Below are positions 1 to 7,896 of a stretch of DNA of 14,282 bases, piece after piece. The translations under genes and the position numbers were made by a program. Position 1 is the first letter of the stretch. The number at the start of each line of letters is the position of its first letter. The notes beneath the pieces were generated by a model. The model was not told the origin of the DNA and did not search any database. It saw only the letters and a program-made list of their open reading frames with translations. Origin of the DNA: Sphingomonadales bacterium (GTDB lineage Bacteria > Pseudomonadota > Alphaproteobacteria > Sphingomonadales > Sphingomonadaceae); contig JAGXGT010000160.1 in NCBI GenBank assembly GCA_024636595.1, forward strand, positions 1 to 14,282. The letters run 5' to 3'.

Positions 1-2441
1 GCAAGCCGCGCAGCTATGTCCTCGAAATGTTTCCTTATCCTTCGGGCCGCATCCACATGGGCCACGTCCGCAACTATACGATGGGCGACGTGCTCGCCCG
101 TTTCCGGCGGATGCAGGGTTATGAAGTGCTCCACCCGATGGGCTGGGACGCTTTCGGCATGCCGGCGGAAAATGCCGCGATGGAAAAGAAGGTCCATCCC
201 GGCGAATGGACCAGAGCCAATATCGCCTCGATGCGCAGCCAGCTGAAGACGCTGGGCTTTGCCTTCGACTGGAGCCGCGAGCTCGCGACCTGCGATCCGG
301 ATTATTATGGCCACGAGCAGGCGCTGTTCATTGACCTGTTCGAAGGCGGTCTGGTCTATCGCAAGGAATCGGCGGTTAACTGGGACCCGGTCGACATGAC
401 CGTGCTGGCCAATGAACAGGTGATCGACGGCAAGGGCTGGCGGTCCGGCGCGCAGGTGGAAAAGCGCAAACTCAGCCAATGGTTTCTGAAGATTACCGAC
501 TTTGCCGAGGATCTGCTGGCCGGGTTGGGTGACCTTGAAGGATGGCCGGACAAAGTGCGCCTGATGCAGGAAAACTGGATCGGCAAGTCGCAGGGCCTGC
601 AGTTCCATTTCGATCTTACGGAAACACAAGGCGAAATCGCCAGCGTAGAGGTGTTCTCGACCCGACCGGATACGATTTTCGGAGCAAGTTTTGTTGCTTT
701 GGCGGCCGACCATCCGCTGACTCAGCAACTGGCCAGCCAGAATAGTGCGCTGGCGGGCTTTGCCGACGACTGCAAGGCCGGCGGTACCACGGCTGCCGAG
801 CTCGAAACGATGGAGAAAAAGGGTTTTGATACCGGGCTGACCGTCACCCATCCGCTCGATCCCGATTGGCAATTGCCGGTCTATGTCGCGAATTTTGTGC
901 TGATGGATTATGGCACCGGCGCCGTGTTCGGGGTGCCTGCGCACGACCAGCGCGATCTCGACTTCGCTCGCAAATATGATCTGCCGGTCAAGCGCGTGGT
1001 TTCCGATGGCGAAGAAACCGATGCGCTATTTACTGGTGACGAGGCCTACACTGGTCCCGGCACAATCGTGAACAGTGCGTTCCTTGACGGCATGACGATC
1101 GAAGCCGCGCAGCAGACCGTGATTGATCGCGCGCAATCAGAGGGTTGGGGCAAGGCCCAGACCACCTGGAGGCTGCGCGACTGGGGCGTTTCGCGGCAGC
1201 GTTATTGGGGCACACCGATTCCGATCATCCATTGCGATGATTGCGGCCCGGTGCCAGTTCCGAAAGACCAGCTGCCGGTCGTCTTGCCCGAAGATATCGA
1301 TTTTGAAACGCCGGGCAATCCGCTGGAGCGGCACGCAACGTGGAAGCACGTCGACTGCCCCAAATGTGGCGAGGCAGCACGGCGTGAAACCGACACGCTC
1401 GATACCTTTGTCGACAGCAGCTGGTATTTCCTGCGCTTTGCCAGCCAACCTAGTGACCGGCCCTTTGATCCGGATGTGGTCAAGCAATGGCTGCCGGTAA
1501 CGCAATATATCGGCGGCGTTGAACATGCGATCCTGCATCTGCTCTATGCGCGTTTCTGGACGCGCGCTCTGGCGAGTATCGGCAAGCTCGATTTTACTGA
1601 GCCGTTTGAAAGCCTGTTCACGCAGGGGATGGTGACGCACGAGACCTACAAACATGGTGATGGCAGCTGGCTCTCCCCCGACGAGGTGGAGAAAAACGGC
1701 GCTGACTGGACGATGATCGCCGACGGTTCGCCGGTCACAACCGGCCGGGTCGAAAAAATGTCGAAATCGAAGAAAAATGTCATCGATCCCGATCCAATCA
1801 TCGAACAATATGGCGCGGATGCGGTACGCTTTTTCATGCTGTCCGACAGTCCGCCCGAGCGCGACCTGCCCTGGTCCGAGGCCGGGATTGAAGGCAGCTG
1901 GCGCTTCATGAACCGGCTTTGGCGGCTGTTCCTGTCCGTCGCCGAAGAAACCGGCGCACCGGATGTCGAAGACAAAGCGCTTCAGCGCAAACTGCACCAG
2001 ACCATTGCCGGCGTGGCCGATGATGTCGAAGCGCTGTCGTTCAACAAGGCGGTCGCCAAGATCTTCGAGCTGGTCAACCTGATCGAGAAATCGGAGCCCT
2101 CCGCAGACCGGGCCACGGCGATCAAGTCTCTCGCCCGGATCGTCGCGCCGATGGTGCCCCATATCGCCGAAGAAGCCTGGGCCCTGCTGGGCGAAAGCGA
2201 ACTGATCGCCAGTGCGCCGTGGCCGGAGGTCGACGAAAGCCTGCTGGTCGAGGACGAAGTCACCATTGCAATTCAGGTGCGCGGCAAACTGCGCGACACG
2301 ATTACCGTCGCCAAGGGCAGCAGCAAAGACGATCTCGAAGCGCTTGCTCTCGCCTCCGAGAAGGTGCAGCGTAGCATTGACGGAGCAGAGGTAAAGAAGG
2401 TGATTGTCGTGCCCGACCGACTTGTGAATATCGTAATATGA
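1..2441 (+). CDS. leuS: leucyl-tRNA synthetase, 3' portion (5' end outside window)
   Basis: LeuRS charges tRNA-Leu with leucine in the cytoplasm. The frame is open from position 3, and residues before the first Met (KPRSYVLE) already match the family, so the real start lies upstream and roughly 30-40 codons are missing. Seen in order: the class I HIGH motif as HMGH (54-65); the CP1 editing domain with STRPDT and the GTGAVFGVPAHDQRD segment; a zinc-ribbon-like pair CDDC and CPKC (about 1233-1370); the DTFVDSSWYF segment; the KMSKS loop (1755-1769); then the anticodon-binding and C-terminal domains. It ends in TGA overlapping the lptE start as ATGA (2438-2441), so lptE is probably translationally coupled. 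The leuS-lptE-holA order is common in alphaproteobacteria. A 341-codon open frame on the opposite strand is a codon-bias shadow. Confidence 0.98.
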   Translation, partial: KPRSYVLEMFPYPSGRIHMGHVRNYTMGDVLARFRRMQGYEVLHPMGWDAFGMPAENAAMEKKVHPGEWTRANIASMRSQLKTLGFAFDWSRELATCDPDYYGHEQALFIDLFEGGLVYRKESAVNWDPVDMTVLANEQVIDGKGWRSGAQVEKRKLSQWFLKITDFAEDLLAGLGDLEGWPDKVRLMQENWIGKSQGLQFHFDLTETQGEIASVEVFSTRPDTIFGASFVALAADHPLTQQLASQNSALAGFADDCKAGGTTAAELETMEKKGFDTGLTVTHPLDPDWQLPVYVANFVLMDYGTGAVFGVPAHDQRDLDFARKYDLPVKRVVSDGEETDALFTGDEAYTGPGTIVNSAFLDGMTIEAAQQTVIDRAQSEGWGKAQTTWRLRDWGVSRQRYWGTPIPIIHCDDCGPVPVPKDQLPVVLPEDIDFETPGNPLERHATWKHVDCPKCGEAARRETDTLDTFVDSSWYFLRFASQPSDRPFDPDVVKQWLPVTQYIGGVEHAILHLLYARFWTRALASIGKLDFTEPFESLFTQGMVTHETYKHGDGSWLSPDEVEKNGADWTMIADGSPVTTGRVEKMSKSKKNVIDPDPIIEQYGADAVRFFMLSDSPPERDLPWSEAGIEGSWRFMNRLWRLFLSVAEETGAPDVEDKALQRKLHQTIAGVADDVEALSFNKAVAKIFELVNLIEKSEPSADRATAIKSLARIVAPMVPHIAEEAWALLGESELIASAPWPEVDESLLVEDEVTIAIQVRGKLRDTITVAKGSSKDDLEALALASEKVQRSIDGAEVKKVIVVPDRLVNIVI

Positions 2442-2959
2442 GAGACATGATTGCCCGTATCACCCTGTTGGTGGCTTTTTCTGCCGTTCTAGCAGGCTGC
2501 AATTTGCGGCCGCTTTATGCCGGCGGCACCACCGGCGTTGTCGCTCAGGAACTTGGCCGCATCGAGATTGAACCGATCGCCGGCAAAGCCGGATGGCTGA
2601 CGCGCAACGCACTCAAGGATCAGCTCGAAGCGTTTGAAGGACAGGAGACGAAATACCGGCTGACAGTAGCACTAGATGACAAGATTGCCGGATTCGGCGT
2701 GCGCAGCGATGACCGGATCACCCGGGAGCGTAGAACATTGCGCGCGCGTTATCAGCTGGTCCGGCTATCCGATTCGGTTGTCGTGCTGGATGCCACGGCG
2801 GGTTCGGACGCGGGTATTGACGTGGTATCCTCAGAATATGCAACTTTGGCTGCCGAGGACACCGCGCTTGAGAATCTCGCGACCCGTGTCGCCAACCAGA
2901 TTGTAACCCGGATTTCTCTCTTCGCCAGGACCGAGGCCAGCGCGTCACCAAGCCCATGA
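2438..2959 (+). CDS. lptE: LPS-assembly lipoprotein LptE (RlpB family)
   Basis: LptE is the outer-membrane lipoprotein that plugs and helps assemble the LptD barrel, which inserts lipopolysaccharide into the outer leaflet. The 173-residue product starts with a short basic segment, a hydrophobic stretch and a lipobox LAGC with Cys21 as the predicted lipidated residue, then NLRPLY, typical of alphaproteobacterial LptE. The body is a compact soluble domain without membrane segments. The ATG at 2438 overlaps the leuS stop; Met4 (2447) is a possible alternative and would still leave a full signal peptide. The stop overlaps the holA start as ATGA at 2956-2959. The call rests on the lipobox, size and leuS/holA context, because LptE sequences are weakly conserved. 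It implies a LPS-type outer membrane biogenesis route, although many sphingomonads make glycosphingolipids instead of classical LPS. Confidence 0.9.
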   Translation: MRDMIARITLLVAFSAVLAGCNLRPLYAGGTTGVVAQELGRIEIEPIAGKAGWLTRNALKDQLEAFEGQETKYRLTVALDDKIAGFGVRSDDRITRERRTLRARYQLVRLSDSVVVLDATAGSDAGIDVVSSEYATLAAEDTALENLATRVANQIVTRISLFARTEASASPSP

Positions 2960-3987
2960 AGGCTAAGCCGGAAGATATTGTCAGGCGCTATCAGGCAGCC
3001 GCCGATACCGTAAGGTTGATTCTGCTTTGTGGTCCCAATGTCACCCGTTGTCAGGCGCTGGTCGAAGAACTGGTGAAACCGCTGGCCAAAGCCGCAGAGC
3101 GCGTGGATCTGACCATTGCCGATATTAGCGACAGCGCCGCCCGCCTCAATGACGAAGCCAATTCAGCCTCGCTGTTCGGCGACAAACGCTATCTTGTATT
3201 GCGGTTGAACGCCGGCGAAGCGGTCAGGGCGACAGCAGCAATCGAAAATTTGCTGGCGAGCGAGACTGCCGGTGATCCGGTGTTTGTCATCGCACCCGGC
3301 ATGGGCGATAAAACCGCTCTCGCGAAGACCATAATAAGCGCACCAGATGCGTTAATCGCCACCTGCTACGAAACGACGCCGCAAGAGGCTGGGGTTGCCA
3401 TCCTGAGCATGGCAAAGGTCGAAGGTCTGCAGCTGAGCCGGGAAATGGCCCAGGAAATCGGCGCCCTGACCAGCAATGATCTGGTGCTCGCGCGCATGGA
3501 AGTGGAAAAAATCGCACTATATTTGGACGCGACACCGGATAATCCGCAGGCGCCTGACGCGGACATATTGCTGTTGCTCGGCGCGGAAAATGACGAGGAG
3601 GATATCAATCTGCTGATCCACGCCGCGCTCAATGGAGATGCGGCCCGTCTTGCACAGGAAATCGCCGCGGCACGCGCCCAGGGCATCAGCGAGATTGGCC
3701 TGATCCGCATCATGCTGCGCCATCTTGCGAAGCTCGCTGAGCTGCGCAGCAAAGTTGACAAGGGCGGCAATATTGATTCGGTCGCCGGCCATCCCAGCGT
3801 CTTTTTCAAGGAACAGAAGCATTTCAAGCGGCAGCTGCGCATCTGGTCATCCGCCCATATCGCGCGGCTGATCGAGCGGATACTGCAACTGGAGATCGCG
3901 ATGAAAAGCAGTGGCCAGCCGGATCAGGTGTTGCTCGAGGAAGAATTGCTGCTGATTGCCCGGAAGGCGGCCAGCTCTCGTTCGTAG
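2956..3987 (+). CDS. holA: DNA polymerase III subunit delta
   Basis: The delta subunit of the clamp loader opens the beta sliding clamp so it can be placed on primed DNA. The 343-residue length fits the family. The N-terminal part (about residues 20-140) has the degenerate AAA+ shape, with a LLCGPN segment where a P-loop would be and no intact Walker lysine, as expected for delta, which does not hydrolyse ATP. The segment LNDEANSASLFGDKRYLVLR (about residues 65-84) corresponds to the usual D-E-A-x-S-LFG-x-R signature. The C-terminal half is helical, with an alphaproteobacteria-like tail (PSVFFKEQKHFKRQLRIWS). Its start overlaps the lptE stop by four bases. A GC-rich hairpin follows 13 nt after the stop. 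Confidence 0.95.
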   Translation: MKAKPEDIVRRYQAAADTVRLILLCGPNVTRCQALVEELVKPLAKAAERVDLTIADISDSAARLNDEANSASLFGDKRYLVLRLNAGEAVRATAAIENLLASETAGDPVFVIAPGMGDKTALAKTIISAPDALIATCYETTPQEAGVAILSMAKVEGLQLSREMAQEIGALTSNDLVLARMEVEKIALYLDATPDNPQAPDADILLLLGAENDEEDINLLIHAALNGDAARLAQEIAAARAQGISEIGLIRIMLRHLAKLAELRSKVDKGGNIDSVAGHPSVFFKEQKHFKRQLRIWSSAHIARLIERILQLEIAMKSSGQPDQVLLEEELLLIARKAASSRS

Positions 3988-4000
3988 CCGCGGAACCCGC

Positions 4001-4019
4001 CGCCGGTCTTTAACCGGCG
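4001..4019 (+). terminator. hairpin after holA, possible end of the leuS-lptE-holA operon
   Basis: A perfect 7-bp GC-rich stem (cgccggt / accggcg) with a 5-nt loop begins 13 nt downstream of the holA stop. No T-tract follows, so it is not a textbook intrinsic terminator. It may be a weak or Rho-assisted terminator or a 3' RNA-stabilising stem. Confidence 0.4.
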
Positions 4020-4053
4020 CATAGCTTCGGGACCAATCTCTTCTCCGCCTCTC

Positions 4054-4082
4054 TTGACCGGTCGCGCCCGAACGCCCATTTA
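4054..4082 (+). promoter_or_regulatory. weak candidate promoter upstream of msrB
   Basis: TTGACC at 4054-4059 is followed after 17 nt by CATTTA at 4077-4082. The -35 is good and the -10 is poor. A start site about 7 nt downstream would fall on or next to the ATG at 4089, giving a leaderless message, which would fit the absence of any Shine-Dalgarno sequence before that ATG. This is inference from spacing only. Confidence 0.25.
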
Positions 4083-4088
4083 CGCAAA

Positions 4089-4148
4089 ATGGAAAAAACA
4101 ATATTGAGCGACGAACAATGGCGGCAACAGCTGTCGCCGGAACAATAA
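4089..4148 (+). pseudogene. msrB: 5' fragment of msrB, codons 1-20, ending in an in-frame TAA
   Basis: ATG at 4089 opens a frame reading MEKTILSDEQWRQQLSPEQ and then TAA at 4146-4148. This frame is continuous with the msrB frame that resumes at 4149 (His, then the GTG at 4152). The peptide matches the normal N-terminus of alphaproteobacterial MsrB, where the SPEQ segment is usually followed by an aromatic residue and then xVLREAGTE. The TAA therefore sits where a Tyr codon (TAT/TAC) would be expected, one base away. It may be a true nonsense mutation, a translated leader coupled to a restart, or a sequencing error. No Shine-Dalgarno is visible before 4089. Confidence 0.75.
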
Positions 4149-4151
4149 CAT

Positions 4152-4487
4152 GTGCTGCGCGAAGCGGGTACCGAGCGACCGTTTACCGGAGCGCTGAACA
4201 CCGAATATCGCGACGGTGAATTTTTCTGTGCCGGTTGCGGCAGCAAATTGTTTGAATCGGACAGCAAATTTGACAGCGGTTGCGGCTGGCCAAGCTTTTC
4301 CGCGCCTGCCGATTCAGAAGCGGTCACCGAGATCGAAGACAACAGTCTTGGTATGCGACGGGTTGAGATCCGCTGTTCCACCTGCGACGGCCATCTTGGT
4401 CATGTTTTTCCCGACGGACCAACCGAGGCCGGCCTGCGCTATTGTATGAATAGCGCCGCTATGGCCTTCGAACCCAAGCCCGACTGA
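4152..4487 (+). CDS. msrB: peptide-methionine (R)-S-oxide reductase, N-terminally truncated frame
   Basis: MsrB reduces methionine-R-sulfoxide in oxidised proteins using thioredoxin. The 111-codon frame from GTG 4152 keeps all key features: TERPFTG near the N-terminus; zinc-binding pairs Cys26/Cys29 (CAGC) and Cys75/Cys78 (CSTC); SGCGWPSF with Cys44, often the recycling cysteine; HLGHVFPDGP; and catalytic Cys98 in RYCMNSA. Only the first 21 residues are lost, because a TAA interrupts the frame at 4146. GTG is separated from that stop by one codon, and a weak GGA (4139-4141) lies 10 nt upstream, so termination-reinitiation is possible. The zinc/redox core being free of other lesions argues that the frame is either recently broken or still expressed. 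Annotation pipelines may mark 4089-4487 as a pseudogene. Confidence 0.85.
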   Translation: MLREAGTERPFTGALNTEYRDGEFFCAGCGSKLFESDSKFDSGCGWPSFSAPADSEAVTEIEDNSLGMRRVEIRCSTCDGHLGHVFPDGPTEAGLRYCMNSAAMAFEPKPD

Positions 4488-4574
4488 TTTTAACGGTGCG
4501 TCTGCGTTCAGCCTGCAGTAAGGCGTCGAAACGCTAGAAAATCTGAAATTCCGTATTTAGTTGGGTGGATCAAT

Positions 4575-6707
4575 ATGGCGCGGGCTAAAAAACGCAAGAA
4601 CAAGCAAGGGCCGGTGCGAACATGGCTGTGGAGGCTTGCCAAGATCGGTCTTGTCACCGGGTTTCTCGCAGCCCTAGCCTTAGTGGTTGCGGTCTTGGTG
4701 GTCCGTTCTTCGCTCCCCGGCTTCGAGGATCTCAAATCATCCCCCAATGGCCAGATGATCCGGGTGCTGGATGTGAACGGCAAAGAGCTGTTTTCGATGG
4801 GCCCGAGCTACGGCGAGTGGCTGCAATATGCCGATATCCCGGACGTCATGAAAGGGGCGATGATCGCCGTCGAGGACCGCCGTTACGAAAGCCATCCGGG
4901 CGTAGACCCGATCGGCATCGCACGGTCGCTCCAGGTGAGGCTGCAGCGCGGCCATTGGGCCCAGGGCGGATCGACGATCACCCAGCAGCTGGCCCGCAAC
5001 ATATTTTTGAATAACAACCGGACCTTTGGCCGAAAAGGGCGTGAGATTTTGCTGGCGCTGGCAATGGAACGGAAATTTTCCAAAGAGCAGATTCTCGAAC
5101 TATACTTGAACAAGGTTTACTACGGCGGCGGCGCTTATGGCATTGATGCCGCGTCCCGTCGCTTCTTCGCCCACAGCGCCAGAGATCTAGACCTCGCAGA
5201 AGCTGCGATCATCGCCGGTCTGGTCAAGGCGCCATCCCGCTACTCGCCGACCGCCGACGCGACAGCGGCGATTGGAAGGGCAACGGTGGTCCTGGAAGTC
5301 ATGCAGGATGCGGGCACGATTACCGCAGCCGAGGCAGCAAAAACCAATCCCGCATCGGCGAAGCTCGCACCCGAGCCGCGGCAGAACAGCGTACGCTATT
5401 TTACCGACTGGGCGCTGCCCCAGCTCGACCTGCTGATCGACGAGAGCGTGGAGCCGATTGAAGTCTGGACCACGCTGGATCTCGACATGCAGCGTGCGGC
5501 TACGGCGGCGATCCAGTCGAATGTGCCTTCTGGTGCGCAAGGTGCATTGGTCGCCATCGACCGAGATGGTGCGGTACGTGCCATGGTCGGTGGGACAGAT
5601 TATGTGACATCCAACTATAACCGTGCCACCCAGGCGATCCGCCAGCCGGGATCAGCCTGGAAGGTGTTCGTCTATATGGCGGCGCTGGAGGCCGGTTATA
5701 CGCCCGATGACACGGTGACCGACGAGCCGATTACGATTGGCAACTGGACGCCCCGCAACAGCGGCAATCGCTATGCCGGAGACATTGATGTCCGCACCGC
5801 TTTCGCCTTTTCCAAGAATACCGTCGCGGCTGCGATCGGCAATGACATCGGAACGTCCTCGATCGCCAATATGGCGCGCCGCTTCGGGATCACGACCCCG
5901 ATCAACACCAACCCGTCGATGGTGCTCGGCACCTCCGACGTCCGGGTGCTCGACATGACACGCGCCTTTGCATCGATCAGCGCCAAGGGCGTCGCGATCA
6001 CCCCGTTCGGCATCACCAAGGTGCAGACGATGAAGGGCGATGTTCTTTACCAGAGTGAATTCGACGGCAGCCGCGTGTTGGTCGACCCATGGGTCGCCGC
6101 TGGGATCACCGATCTGATGCAGACCGCGGTTGCCACCGGCACCGGGCGGGCCGCCCAAATCGGCAGACCGGTTGCGGGCAAGACCGGAACCACCAGCAGC
6201 AACAAGGATGGCTGGTTTCTGGGCTTCTCCAGCGGCCTGACCACTGGCGTCTGGATGGGCCGCGATGATGCAAAACCAGTCGGCGGATTGCAAGGAGGCC
6301 GCGCTCCGGCCGCTGCGTTCGCGCAGTTCATGAAAATCGCCGTGGCCAAGCGCAAGGTCGAGAAATTCGATACCGAACTGGTCCTGCCGGAATGGCAGTT
6401 GGAACCGGATGAAGGCGAGATCTTTGGTGCACCCGAGGACGGCATCTACGTGGACGAAAATGGCATGCCGATCGAAACCGGCCGCGGTGTCGAATATGAT
6501 ATGGAAGGTGGCGAAGCCGCCGATAATCCGCGACTGGACCAGGACTGGATCGATTCCGTATTGGGTCGCGGCGGCGATCCGGCGCCCAAAAAGCCGGAGC
6601 AGGCCCCGGTTAAAAAGCCAGAGCCGGCACCGGTCAAAAAACCGAAACCGCCCCAAAATCAGCCGGAATCGCTCATTCCCGAAGCGGCCCAAATAGAACC
6701 GCAATAG
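4575..6707 (+). CDS. mrcA: class A penicillin-binding protein 1A (bifunctional transglycosylase/transpeptidase)
   Basis: This enzyme polymerises lipid II into glycan strands and cross-links the peptides, at the periplasmic face of the inner membrane. The 710-residue product has a basic cytoplasmic N-terminus, one membrane anchor (about residues 22-43), a GT51 transglycosylase domain with catalytic Glu100 in EDRRYESHPGVD and GGSTITQQ (131-138), and a transpeptidase domain with nucleophile Ser360 in SAWK, SKN (413-415) and KTGTT (536-540). The tail after about residue 600 is acidic, then Pro/Lys-rich. It is shorter than E. coli PBP1a and appears to lack the long inserted OB-like domain, which resembles other sphingomonad PBP1A-family proteins. 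Start: ATG 4575, with a weak purine-rich stretch upstream. Its stop lies within an inverted repeat shared with the convergent YgjP-like gene. Confidence 0.95.
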   Translation: MARAKKRKNKQGPVRTWLWRLAKIGLVTGFLAALALVVAVLVVRSSLPGFEDLKSSPNGQMIRVLDVNGKELFSMGPSYGEWLQYADIPDVMKGAMIAVEDRRYESHPGVDPIGIARSLQVRLQRGHWAQGGSTITQQLARNIFLNNNRTFGRKGREILLALAMERKFSKEQILELYLNKVYYGGGAYGIDAASRRFFAHSARDLDLAEAAIIAGLVKAPSRYSPTADATAAIGRATVVLEVMQDAGTITAAEAAKTNPASAKLAPEPRQNSVRYFTDWALPQLDLLIDESVEPIEVWTTLDLDMQRAATAAIQSNVPSGAQGALVAIDRDGAVRAMVGGTDYVTSNYNRATQAIRQPGSAWKVFVYMAALEAGYTPDDTVTDEPITIGNWTPRNSGNRYAGDIDVRTAFAFSKNTVAAAIGNDIGTSSIANMARRFGITTPINTNPSMVLGTSDVRVLDMTRAFASISAKGVAITPFGITKVQTMKGDVLYQSEFDGSRVLVDPWVAAGITDLMQTAVATGTGRAAQIGRPVAGKTGTTSSNKDGWFLGFSSGLTTGVWMGRDDAKPVGGLQGGRAPAAAFAQFMKIAVAKRKVEKFDTELVLPEWQLEPDEGEIFGAPEDGIYVDENGMPIETGRGVEYDMEGGEAADNPRLDQDWIDSVLGRGGDPAPKKPEQAPVKKPEPAPVKKPKPPQNQPESLIPEAAQIEPQ
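6582..6650 (+). repeat. in-frame Pro/Lys tandem repeat in the PBP1A tail
   Basis: Residues 670-692 of the penicillin-binding protein consist of three near-copies of an 8-residue unit, APVKKPEP; the first copy is one residue shorter. The underlying DNA is also repetitive, so it could vary in copy number by slippage. Such tails are low-complexity, probably extended and positively charged, and might contact peptidoglycan or teichoic-acid-like anionic polymers; that role is inference. Confidence 0.8.
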
Positions 6708-6718
6708 CGATGCGGTTC
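6696..6718. terminator. inverted repeat spanning both convergent stop codons
   Basis: GAACCGCA (6696-6703) and TGCGGTTC (6711-6718) form a perfect 8-bp stem with a 7-nt loop. It contains the TAG of the penicillin-binding protein gene (6705-6707) and overlaps the TGA of the YgjP-like gene (6717-6719). It is the only structure between the two convergent genes and is the natural candidate for a shared bidirectional terminator. T-tracts are absent on the plus side and short on the minus side, so termination strength is doubtful. Confidence 0.5.
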
Positions 6719-7463
6719 AGGCTGCAGGTGGCAGCTGGCGTTCCGCTCCGACCATATGCAGACCCCTGCCATGATCCTTCAGCCAACGGTCCGCTACCCG
6801 GCGGTCCGATTCGAAGATATCGTCGAGCAACGCGTAAAATCGCCGACTATGGTCCATATGCGTGAGATGGGCCACTTCATGCGCCACCACCGAGCGGCGC
6901 ACATGGGGTGGTGCCATGACCAACCGCCAGCTGAGCCTGATCGACTGACGACCGGAACAGCTGCCCCAGCGGCGGCGCGCATCGCCGACCGCCAGTCGCG
7001 GTAATTCCGTTCCGGCGCGGCTGCAGTAAAACTGCAGATCGTCGGCAAAAATCGTGCGGGCCTGAATCTTGAGCCAACGAAGTATCCGGGACTCGATATG
7101 TTCATGCGGTCCGCCCAGCCGGATTTCGTCTTCGACCAGCACCGGCGTGCGGGCAAAATCGGGCGACCATCTGATGAAAAACGGCTCTCCCAAAAATGCG
7201 ATCTGGCAGCCATTCTCCACTGGAACCGGCGGCACGGCTTCGGCAAAGCGTTCGTTCAGCCAGCCGGATTTGGACTGTGCAAAGCGCAGCGCCTGCTGTT
7301 CAGACGCGTATGATGGCAGCGTCAGGCGGACGACACCTTTGACCGTATCGGCCGATACAATGATCGACCGGGCCTGATTGGATCGCCGCAATTGAAGCGG
7401 ATAGCTTACGCCGTCGAGGCTGTTGGCGAGCGCTTCGGAACGCGGTGAGCTAAAGAGGCGCAT
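6717..7463 (-). CDS. YgjP/SprT-like zinc metallopeptidase (DUF45, M48-type)
   Basis: This is a cytoplasmic zinc-dependent metallopeptidase-fold protein of the YgjP (DUF45/WLM-like) family; substrates are not established for most members. With start at ATG 7461-7463 the product is 248 residues. Visible features are an N-terminal beta-rich region, RRRWGSCS (about residues 163-170), the family WGSC signature, and the zinc site HEVAH (His195, Glu196, His199) followed by a third ligand candidate His205 in DHSRRFY. The frame stays open to 7637 but that extension runs through the upstream YcgN gene in another frame and is not family-like. A TTG 21 nt upstream is a less likely start. It overlaps the YcgN gene by 14 bp, indicating co-translation. 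No signal peptide or membrane segment is seen. Confidence 0.88.
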   Translation of the reverse strand: MRLFSSPRSEALANSLDGVSYPLQLRRSNQARSIIVSADTVKGVVRLTLPSYASEQQALRFAQSKSGWLNERFAEAVPPVPVENGCQIAFLGEPFFIRWSPDFARTPVLVEDEIRLGGPHEHIESRILRWLKIQARTIFADDLQFYCSRAGTELPRLAVGDARRRWGSCSGRQSIRLSWRLVMAPPHVRRSVVAHEVAHLTHMDHSRRFYALLDDIFESDRRVADRWLKDHGRGLHMVGAERQLPPAA

Positions 7464-7896
7464 CGAGAATATGCTGTTCAAGCGGTCCGGCCTTGCTTTC
7501 GGGTATGACCTTTCCGCGGATCGACTTTCCCGCCGCATGGATCGATTCCCGGTCGCCGGACACAAGATAATGCCATGCTGGTAACGGCAGGTTGCGGGCG
7601 CGCATTTTATAAGCGCAGCTATCTGGCAGCCAGTCAAATTCCTCGAGCTTGGTCCGCGTCAGGCGGACGCAATCGGGCACATGAAATTTGCGGTGGCGAT
7701 AGTCGCTGCACTGGGCGTTTTGCAGATCGAGCAATTTGCAGGCGATATTGGTCATGTAGATCTGACCATCATCCTCGTCTTCGGCTTTCAGCAAACAGCA
7801 TTTTCCGCAGCCATCGCACAAGGCTTCCCACTGCCCGCGATCCAGCGATTCAAGTGGCGCTTCCCAGAATGGCTTAGCGGAATCTAGCGTACCCAT
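7450..7896 (-). CDS. YcgN family cysteine cluster protein (UPF0260)
   Basis: The 148-residue product belongs to the YcgN/UPF0260 branch of the YkgJ-type cysteine-cluster proteins, thought to bind zinc or an iron-sulfur centre; the biochemical role is not established. The signature CDGCGKCC lies at residues 27-34 (Cys27, 30, 33, 34). Further conserved cysteines are Cys53 (TNIAC), Cys63, Cys76 (VPDC) and Cys94 (LPDSCAY), and the LPAWH segment near the C-terminus matches E. coli YcgN closely from memory. It overlaps the Sco1 gene upstream by 13 bp and the YgjP-like gene downstream by 14 bp. It lies in the middle of a three-gene operon of metal-related proteins, which suggests, but does not show, a metal-handling role. 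Confidence 0.93.
   Translation of the reverse strand: MGTLDSAKPFWEAPLESLDRGQWEALCDGCGKCCLLKAEDEDDGQIYMTNIACKLLDLQNAQCSDYRHRKFHVPDCVRLTRTKLEEFDWLPDSCAYKMRARNLPLPAWHYLVSGDRESIHAAGKSIRGKVIPESKAGPLEQHILDAPL

Noticed and set aside
1137..2162. 341-codon open frame on the minus strand inside leuS
   Set aside because: It lies antisense to the conserved LeuRS catalytic region, has no recognisable motifs, and is explained by GC-rich codon use leaving stops rare on the other strand.
5652..6704. 350-codon open frame on the minus strand inside the PBP1A gene
   Set aside because: It is antisense to the transpeptidase domain, which carries all catalytic motifs; the reverse frame is low-complexity and matches nothing known to me.
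7464..7637. 58-codon N-terminal extension of the YgjP-like gene
   Set aside because: It lies fully within the YcgN gene in another frame and does not resemble the family; the ATG at 7463 gives the usual length.
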